Source: Rossellomorea aquimaris (GTDB lineage: Bacteria; Bacillota; Bacilli; Bacillales; Bacillaceae_B). Taken from it: DNA of 64,000 nucleotides. The DNA lies in assembly GCF_020171925.1 (NCBI RefSeq), contig NZ_JAIVAR010000001.1, positions 744,001 to 808,000 on the forward strand, read 5' to 3'. Under the pieces are notes generated by a model that was given only the letters and a program-made list of their open reading frames with translations, was not told where the DNA came from and did no database searches. The position numbers were made by a program, and so were the translations under genes. Positions 58,856 through 64,000 of the stretch are shown here, one piece after another (position 1 is the stretch's first letter; every line of letters starts with the position of its first letter).

Positions 58856-60762
58856 TGACTCTCCTCCTCTCGCAGCATCACGGCAAACACGCCTTCAAGC
58901 TCCTGTTTAAAAATCGGTTCCATACCGAGTTCATACACTTCTACATGTTTCCGGTTCTCTTTCAAGATGTTGATTGCCTGATTTACGGTTTCAGGCTGAA
59001 TCCTATCTTCATCTGCTTGTATGGTGATTCTCTCTACATTTCCTTCAACTACTAAAGTGGCAGCAGGATTTGCATCGAATGCGTCCCAATCGTTTTGAGC
59101 ATAAAAGAGTGCATGTTGCAAAGACTTTCTCAGTGCCATCGTAAGCGATAATCCGGCATTTCCATACCAGCCATTTTTTGCACGCACATACACGACCGGA
59201 AAGCCTGCAACATCCTCTCCTCTTCCGATTTGTGGCTCACCTTGCATCGTGGTCAGTGCCTTTAAGTAAAAACCGCATCTTTCATCCTTGACCGAATCCA
59301 ACTCGATAGGGTAAACGGGATTTTTTCGAAGCGATTCCCGTTTTCTCAGCTCATCCGTCAAACACTTCTGAATCCCGCGTCCCACGCATTCCGCGAATGT
59401 CGCCCCTGTGCAAGTGGCGACATATTCCCACCGCTGATGCGGCACAATCGAACGCCCCAACCTCAAAGCGTATTCCTCTACCCCTTGCAAACCTGCTTCC
59501 CGTCGAGCCTCTTCATGGGTCAAGCCGCTGCAGATCACCTCATCGAGTAGTGCGGCCGGACCCCCTGACATCACATCGACAGGTTGCACTCGGCATTGAG
59601 CAAGTGGCAGCTGCTTCGTATCGCCTTCCTCCCATACATGAAAAATCCCAGTCTCCTTTGACGTCAGCAGACTGAAGAAATAGAGCATCTTTTCCCCGTC
59701 GCCCCTTTTTGACGCCTGCCCCAGTTGTGTGTCCAAACTCTTTATAGCTTCTGCCGATGGCGTCCCTGTTTCTAGTGGATGCGGTAAAAAGGAATGCCAG
59801 CTTCCTTCCAGCGTTTCCGTATCCAGGAGGAAGAGCTTGTTTCGTTGATTTTGTTTGGTCACTCCTGTCATCTCTTTAAATAATTCAAACACAATCATGT
59901 TTGCGAGCATCGATGCAGGGACCGCCGATTGTGCATGATACTCATTTTCTTTTCTTAAGGCAGTAAGGTGCAAACGCCGCCATGCAGATTCCCAGCCAGC
60001 CTCTGAATCTGGATGGATGATCGGACCGGCGATGCCTTTTTCCCTGTGACATACCGCGGGAATAAACAATTTCTTATCCTTTCTGCAAATGTCATGAATC
60101 AGGGCCAATTCCTCAAGGTTTTCTTTTTGCGTGACAAATAAGATTGAATCAAATGGCTCCAGTGTGTCCCGCCAGCCGTTTTCATTACATCTGACTTCGT
60201 GAAGCTCAAGCTCCGGATCGGATTGACGGGCGTGGTCCACAAGTTCCATCAGTCTCCTTTTATTCGTGGGCACTTCATCGGTGATGAGCACCTGAAGCTT
60301 TGCCAACCCTGATTCAATCAGCGATGAAACAAGTGAAGTCAGAAAAGGTCCAGACCCCACTGCCAGGACATTGGCGCCGCGGTAATGCTCAAACCTTGAT
60401 GCCCCCGAATCAGCCAAGCTATCGACAAATTCAATCTGTGAGGCGAATCGAACCATCACCTGCTGCGGTAGCTCGTGTGGCAGATCCTTGCTGACATCCC
60501 GGACAAATCCGTTCTGATAGAGAACCTCTGCAATGTCCATCACCCTATCTTTATAAGGACCGGGCAGTCCTTTCGTCAATGACTCAAGCGAGTACTCCCC
60601 ATTGAACATCGGTAGGAGCTTCTCAACCCACTGATCGATCCCACTGCCCTCCATCCGGAAAGAGCACTGGTTATTCCTGAAATAGACCCCGCTGTTTGGC
60701 TCTGGGAGGTAAAACGTATCCCTCTTCACTTTTAAGCGCATAGAAGGCTCCAACTTTTCCAT
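58852..60762 (-). CDS. thiazole-containing bacteriocin maturation protein, ThiF-like (TIGR03693 type)
   Basis: A 636-residue protein with a leader-recognition-like N-terminus (LKVKRDTFYLPEPNSGVYFR, and a winged-helix-like MDIAEVLYQNGFV), a Rossmann segment at 125-220 (GANVLAVGSGPFLTSLVSSL) and a long C-terminal half with AGGPAALLDEVICSGL-type sequence (read as SGGPAALLDEVICSGL). It matches the ocin_ThiF-like maturation family that accompanies heterocycloanthracin clusters. Its exact step is not known; it may bind the precursor leader. It is coupled to the cyclodehydratase gene and has a strong AGGAGG site. Confidence 0.85.
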   Translation of the reverse strand: MEKLEPSMRLKVKRDTFYLPEPNSGVYFRNNQCSFRMEGSGIDQWVEKLLPMFNGEYSLESLTKGLPGPYKDRVMDIAEVLYQNGFVRDVSKDLPHELPQQVMVRFASQIEFVDSLADSGASRFEHYRGANVLAVGSGPFLTSLVSSLIESGLAKLQVLITDEVPTNKRRLMELVDHARQSDPELELHEVRCNENGWRDTLEPFDSILFVTQKENLEELALIHDICRKDKKLFIPAVCHREKGIAGPIIHPDSEAGWESAWRRLHLTALRKENEYHAQSAVPASMLANMIVFELFKEMTGVTKQNQRNKLFLLDTETLEGSWHSFLPHPLETGTPSAEAIKSLDTQLGQASKRGDGEKMLYFFSLLTSKETGIFHVWEEGDTKQLPLAQCRVQPVDVMSGGPAALLDEVICSGLTHEEARREAGLQGVEEYALRLGRSIVPHQRWEYVATCTGATFAECVGRGIQKCLTDELRKRESLRKNPVYPIELDSVKDERCGFYLKALTTMQGEPQIGRGEDVAGFPVVYVRAKNGWYGNAGLSLTMALRKSLQHALFYAQNDWDAFDANPAATLVVEGNVERITIQADEDRIQPETVNQAINILKENRKHVEVYELGMEPIFKQELEGVFAVMLREEESQ

Positions 60763-60950
60763 ATCGCTCCTCCTTCTCCCCGCTGCTTTCGTTGTTAGTA
60801 AACCATCATTATCATCGTATGAATCTCAATTTGTCCCATATGTATAATGAAGAAAGGTATCGTGAGAACCAACCTAAGCAGAACCTTGGCAGACGTTTCT
60901 TGACTTTTTTTCAGGACCGTGTGAAAGTGGCATTTTGCACATAAGAAAGA

Positions 60951-60974
60951 CCCCTGCACACATGCATGCAGGGG
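60951..60974 (-). terminator. intercistronic hairpin behind the precursor gene
   Basis: CCCCTGCA (60951-60958) pairs with TGCAGGGG (60967-60974) around an 8-nt loop, followed on the minus strand by GTCTTTCTT. A partial terminator here would make much precursor mRNA and less enzyme mRNA, as is usual in such clusters. Confidence 0.7.
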
Positions 60975-60990
60975 CCTTCCTATCAACTGG

Positions 60991-61260
60991 TTATCGACCG
61001 CAACGTCCGCAGCGACCACAACCGCCGCATCTGCCACATCCTCCACAGCGTCCACAACCGCCGCATCCACCGCAACGGAAGCATCCACCGCATCCAAAAC
61101 AACTAAAGAAGCATGCGAACCCAAACCCAAAACAACCTCCAAATCCAAAGAAAAGTCGTTCGTCATTCGGGTCGAGCATTTGTTGATCCCAAGAAACAGG
61201 CTGTGTTGCCTGAAAATCACCTACATTCAGATTTTGAAGCTCATGGTGAAAATGATTCAT
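60991..61260 (-). CDS. TOMM precursor peptide, heterocycloanthracin/sonorensin family
   Basis: An 89-residue precursor. The leader is about residues 1-38 (MNHFHHELQNLNVGDFQATQ, then VSWDQQMLDPNDER). The core is almost only Gly, Cys, Arg and Phe: 14 Cys, with Cys at every third position from residue 54 to the end (CGGC, CGRC units), 12 units in all. Cys residues should become thiazoles. ATG at 61260 is preferred: GGGGAGG stands 11 nt before it, whereas the in-frame GTG at 61269 is only 2 nt from the ribosome site. It lies 228 bp upstream of the first enzyme gene. Confidence 0.9.
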   Translation of the reverse strand: MNHFHHELQNLNVGDFQATQPVSWDQQMLDPNDERLFFGFGGCFGFGFACFFSCFGCGGCFRCGGCGGCGRCGGCGRCGGCGRCGRCGR

Positions 61261-61330
61261 CTTCTTCACTACCTCCCCAATTAATTAGCCAAAGTCAGTC
61301 ATCCAAAGAACAGATTCAAGGTAAATTCCT

Positions 61331-61359
61331 CTTATAGGTACATTCCCTATAAATGTCAA
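61331..61359 (-). promoter_or_regulatory. sigma-A promoter of the TOMM precursor
   Basis: On the minus strand TTGACA (61354-61359) is followed after exactly 17 bp by TATAAG (61331-61336). It is close to the full consensus and lies 71 bp before the precursor start. Confidence 0.85.
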
Positions 61360-61439
61360 CACTCCCAACCAATTTATGTGATCTTAGTGGGTGCTGTTAC
61401 TGATGTAAAAGCCTATTTTACAGGGACGTGAAGATAAAA

Positions 61440-61472
61440 AAGCGGGCGTGGGGTCGGTACCACGCTCGCTTC
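61440..61472. terminator. GC-rich hairpin
   Basis: AAGCGGGCGTGG and CCACGCTCGCTT form a stem with two mismatches between A- and T-rich flanks. It insulates the TOMM promoter from the region to its right. Confidence 0.55.
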
Positions 61473-61531
61473 TAATTTGGTTTTGATGATTATATACCCA
61501 TATAGGTATTAAAGAAAGAGAAAAGTTGGTT

Positions 61532-61630
61532 TTGATAATATATTTCTATTTTTGATAATAAATGGGTATTTTTGATAATATATGGGGAAATTTGATAATA
61601 AGTAGGCTGTTTTTGATAATAAAATAGGGT
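61532..61630 (+). repeat. phased mini-array, family B copy 2 (five units)
   Basis: TTGATAATA cores begin at 61532, 61552, 61572, 61592 and 61613 (20, 20, 20 and 21 bp). Flanks AGGTATTAAAGAAAGAG and ATACCCCC match copy 1 near 48.3 kb, so the repeated element is longer than the array. Confidence 0.9.
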
Positions 61631-61787
61631 ACTGACCTTGAAATACCCCCCTGATTACAACCAGAAAGTATAAATAATCAGGGATTAATCGGTCATTTTT
61701 CTCGAATAATGGCTAAAAAGTCGTTTCATCGCCCGATTCTTACAGGACTCTAAACAAATCATGTTCTTCCAATACCTTATTTATCTA

Positions 61788-61991
61788 TTAAAAATTAAAT
61801 TTCCCCATTTTTTGATACTTCAATATCACCCAATATGCCTCTTCCTCACTAATCTGTGATCGTTGTGCATCCTCTTCTGAAACCTCAAACGTGATATCTC
61901 GAGAGACAGATCCACCACTGTCTGTCGTAAAAAACTACCGTCCATCCTTTTCATGAATGACGATTCCATAATTTGAAAATATCTCTTTCAT
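61788..61991 (-). pseudogene. 67-codon gene with an internal TAG
   Basis: From ATG 61991 the frame reads MKEIFSNYGIVIHEKDGR, then TAG at 61935-61937, then FFTTDSGGSVSRDITFEVSE and QISEEEAYWVILKYQKMGKF to TAA 61788. Only codon 19 is broken, and no start follows it. A second, worse copy lies at 53488-53640. The family is a small Bacillus protein of unknown role. A readthrough protein of 67 residues is not excluded. Confidence 0.65.
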
Positions 61992-62188
61992 TTAAAAACT
62001 TCCAACTTCACTTAATCAGTTTCATGGTGCTTGTTCTCCCTAAAAGTTCCCCCATTGCCTTACCGGGACAAGCTCCGATTTAAGATTGTGAAGATTAATA
62101 TAAAGAGGCGGCGATTCGGTTACTTTCGCACTTAGGATAACCTCCACACGCAATTAAAATCACAATCTCGTTCAAATCGTCTGATCCA

Positions 62189-62214
62189 AGGTACTTGTCC
62201 CCCTGGCACGCGTT
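62189..62214. repeat. GGTACC-type hairpin element
   Basis: CCAAGGTACTTGTCCCCCTGGC, another member of the hairpin family, directly after the end of the S51-like gene. Confidence 0.5.
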
Positions 62215-62232
62215 GCTAGCGGAAGAATAGGT

Positions 62233-62901
62233 TCACGTCGAAAACAACTTCCAATTTCCTTCAGAGATCACTTCGACCTCTCCGTCTATCACTTTGATGG
62301 CGGTTTGATCGTCAATCGCATACGCAGGCCCCTCCATTCCGGCAGCCCATTTCTCTGCGTATGCCATCGTGTTTTCCGGCAGCATCTCGTGATCCAGGTG
62401 CGGAAAGATTGAAAAATCGACCAATCCCAGCGTATCATCACAACCTCCAGGCGGAGTCCAGCCTACGAAGGAGTCACCAATGTTCGGAGCCATCACCATG
62501 CTTCCTGCGCTCATTCCCACATAGACTGCCTGTAGCGACGGCAAAAGCTCTGCCATTCCGGATTGCTTCATCCAGTAACTAAGATACAAGGCGTCGCCAC
62601 CAGAAACCAGCAGGACGTCCGTCTCCCAGACCAACGGCACCCATCGGTCTTCGCCGATACTTGGCAGTGCTGTGAGCTCAAGGACGCCGACGGATTTCCA
62701 ACCCAGGTCAACCATTGGATTTTCTGATTTACCGCTGATGAACTCCCATGTCTTGACACCGGGTCCGACCCATGGGTGTCCGTACATCGCGGTTGGGATG
62801 CAAAGGGCATTGGATTCTTCGATTGGTTTATCAAGCATGTCAACCAACGCGTCGAGCATACTTTTGTTATTCACACCTGCAGATGTGAGCAGTAATTTCA
62901 T
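62233..62901 (-). CDS. peptidase S51-like (type 1 glutamine amidotransferase-like) protein
   Basis: A 222-residue protein with MKLLLTSAGVNNKSMLDAL, VLLVSGGDALYLSYWMKQSG and nucleophile Ser in YVGMSAGSMVM, followed by DFSIFPHLDHEM. This is the peptidase E / S51 fold with a GxSAGS elbow. Family members cut Asp dipeptides (PepE) or cyanophycin dipeptides. Bacillus versions have no assigned substrate. Cytoplasmic, monocistronic. Confidence 0.85.
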   Translation of the reverse strand: MKLLLTSAGVNNKSMLDALVDMLDKPIEESNALCIPTAMYGHPWVGPGVKTWEFISGKSENPMVDLGWKSVGVLELTALPSIGEDRWVPLVWETDVLLVSGGDALYLSYWMKQSGMAELLPSLQAVYVGMSAGSMVMAPNIGDSFVGWTPPGGCDDTLGLVDFSIFPHLDHEMLPENTMAYAEKWAAGMEGPAYAIDDQTAIKVIDGEVEVISEGNWKLFST

Positions 62902-63213
62902 AACAGCATCTCCATTTCATTGTAGGGGAATCGTCCATACCTCTATAAGACAGAAACAATTTAAGTAGATATCCGTCACCAACTATGTAATCTCCTAAGT
63001 TCTGTTTTCCTTCTTAACATTAATCTGCATTTTGGTTCAATTAGGAGTTCTACAAAAATGGTCGAGAATCCTTCTTTGACCATTCACCCCCGGTACTATC
63101 GATCTCTTTAATAGGCTATCTTGCATTAGTAGAAACTTTAGATGGGCTCTAGACTGATATTCGAATGATTTTCTAAGTGTAAATAGAGCATATTATCGGT
63201 AGGAGGTGATGGA
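62902..63213. other. gene-free stretch
   Basis: Nothing recognised apart from the upstream ends of the two divergent genes. No repeat or hairpin of note. Confidence 0.5.
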
Positions 63214-63354
63214 ATGGCAAACAAGAAGAAAACAACTAAAGAATTTGTAAAAACCAATTCATTGGATAATACAGTCGATCGACATAACGAAAACGCCAGG
63301 GCAGCTTCAGCTCTTGAACAAAATACCCCAAGAATTAAAACAGATAATCTTTGA
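63214..63354 (+). CDS. 46-residue hypothetical protein
   Basis: ATG at 63214 with a perfect AGGAGGTGATGG site. MANKKKTTKEFVKTNSLDNT then a polar, Asn- and Ala-rich end (ARAASALEQNTPRIKTDNL). It has the look of small spore or stress proteins, but no family is certain. The excellent ribosome site makes it likely to be translated. Confidence 0.55.
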   Translation: MANKKKTTKEFVKTNSLDNTVDRHNENARAASALEQNTPRIKTDNL

Positions 63355-63471
63355 GAGCGAGAAATAGGCGATTAGTGGCCACTCCCATTTCGATGTTGGG
63401 AATGTCTCAAGGAAAAATGTTCATTGAATTTTTTGACAAGTTCCTTGATAAAAATAAATTGTGAATGCATT

Positions 63472-63512
63472 GGGGACGGTTCTAATGCTTCCATAGCGAT
63501 AGAACCGTCCCC
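63472..63512. repeat. hairpin GGGGACGGTTCT type
   Basis: GGGGACGGTTCT (63472-63483) pairs perfectly with AGAACCGTCCCC (63501-63512) around a 17-nt loop. It resembles the GGGACAGG elements in style. It follows the 37-residue ORF on the minus strand. Confidence 0.7.
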
Positions 63513-63513
63513 C

Positions 63514-63627
63514 TTATTTCTTAATTCCCAAGAAATCCTCAACCCATTTATAATCCATTGGCCCATTAGTTATCGTATATTGATCGTGTTCGACTAATAA
63601 TACATTTCTTTCAAATACGATTGGCAT
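63514..63627 (-). CDS. possible 37-residue protein
   Basis: ATG at 63627 gives MPIVFERNVLLVEHDQYTIT and ends VEDFLGIKK. It starts 16 nt after the esterase stop and has AAGGAT upstream. It could be a real small protein or the leftover of a longer one. Confidence 0.35.
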   Translation of the reverse strand: MPIVFERNVLLVEHDQYTITNGPMDYKWVEDFLGIKK

Positions 63628-63643
63628 CGTGCTTCTTTTATCC

Positions 63644-64000
63644 TTATATTAATTCCCCTAAATAATACGGCATTTGGCGTCGCCACCAAACCCAATCATG
63701 GGAAACATCCTCGCCCCATTCATCAAACCATGCTGAAATTTGTTTCTCTTCAAAGGCTTCTTTCAACGTAAAATAGGAAGGCAGGCCATCCTGTTCCCAA
63801 TCACCACGCCCGTTACAAATAATGATATCTGCTGAACGATATCGATCAATAAACCAGCCGTTATTTTGATTCCATATGTAATCACTCGGTGAATTTTCGT
63901 ATACAAGCTGATCATTTCCGTAATCCCCACAAAAAAAACGTGCGTCGTAAACACCACTAAGTGCAACGGTTGATTGGAAGACATCCGGATGCCTCAAGAG
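63644..64000 (-). CDS. esterase (esterase D-type), C-terminal part only
   Basis: The frame is open to the right edge. The visible 118 residues begin in LLRHPDVFQSTVALSGVYDA, which follows the nucleophile elbow in alpha/beta-hydrolase esterases of the YbbA/FrsA-like D family. ADIIICNGRGDWEQ holds the acid region and WGEDVSHDWVWWRRQMPYYL the catalytic His. The nucleophile Ser lies outside the window. The substrate is unknown. Confidence 0.7.
   Translation of the reverse strand, partial: LLRHPDVFQSTVALSGVYDARFFCGDYGNDQLVYENSPSDYIWNQNNGWFIDRYRSADIIICNGRGDWEQDGLPSYFTLKEAFEEKQISAWFDEWGEDVSHDWVWWRRQMPYYLGELI

Noticed and set aside
60795..61220. 141-residue Val/Ala/Asp-rich ORF opposite frame of the TOMM precursor
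   Set aside because: It is a frame shadow of the Gly/Cys repeat, on the same strand but in another frame, without a good start site.
19291..61630. CRISPR arrays
   Set aside because: The unit is only 20-21 bp including its spacer, the spacers are A/T-rich and not unique, unit number is five or six, and there are no cas genes.

Overview
The window looks like a chromosomal accessory region of a Gram-positive, spore-former-type Bacillaceae, most likely a pigmented, marine or soil Bacillus/Rossellomorea-like organism. This is inferred from strong AGGAGG-type ribosome binding sites, frequent TTG/GTG starts, lipoboxes, a T-box leader, close matches to Bacillus families (YndJ, GrpB, DUF5667, DUF4871, TIGR04104), a staphyloxanthin-type C30 carotenoid gene set and a heterocycloanthracin-type TOMM cluster. 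Most genes are on the minus strand. No rRNA, tRNA, IS element, prophage or CRISPR array was found.

Layout. 1-18.4 kb: many small metabolic or detoxification-type genes on the minus strand: six-odd GNAT acetyltransferases, NUDIX hydrolases, GrpB, a ceramidase-like protein, the three-gene yndJ-type operon and two zinc-dependent phospholipase C-like proteins. Several remnants lie among them: a pgsA/vanZ chimera, a YciI gene broken by an 8-bp duplication, and a decayed gene at 18.8-19.1 kb. 19.5-24.8 kb: lipoproteins and a class II lysyl-tRNA synthetase under a lysine-type T-box. 24.8-32.9 kb: a possible membrane/zinc-ribbon/Mrr-nuclease operon, a DUF5667 secreted protein with a 99-bp tandem repeat, and broken genes. 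33.7-41.8 kb: a LysR/methyltransferase divergent pair, a two-TM ion channel with an unusual selectivity filter, an LLM oxidoreductase/MFS pair and a membrane protein with a 48-cysteine tail.

42-48 kb: an Anabaena-sensory-rhodopsin-like microbial rhodopsin convergent with a crtP-aldH-crtQ operon for late C30 carotenoid synthesis. 49.4-52.7 kb: an ECF sigma/anti-sigma operon that ends in two oligopeptide-type ABC permeases without ATPase or binding protein, preceded by a good ECF promoter. 53-55 kb: an SDR gene flanked by 282-bp direct repeats. 55.3-61.4 kb: a complete thiazole/oxazole-modified microcin core cluster. Its precursor peptide (14 Cys, a run of Cys-x-x units) has a near-consensus promoter and is followed by a hairpin and then a ThiF-like maturation protein, a cyclodehydratase with YcaO domain and a double-domain SagB-type dehydrogenase. 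No exporter or immunity gene lies beside it. The right end has a peptidase S51-like gene, small ORFs and a truncated esterase.

The most unusual pattern is outside the genes. Four unrelated repeat families (A: GCGCG core, four copies; B: TTGATAATA core, two copies; C: TTCTACC core, two copies; D: GATTATC core, two copies) all form the same object: an intergenic mini-array of five or six units with a strict 20- or 21-bp period, all ten in the same orientation. A separate family of hairpins with core GGGACAGGTACC is scattered among them.
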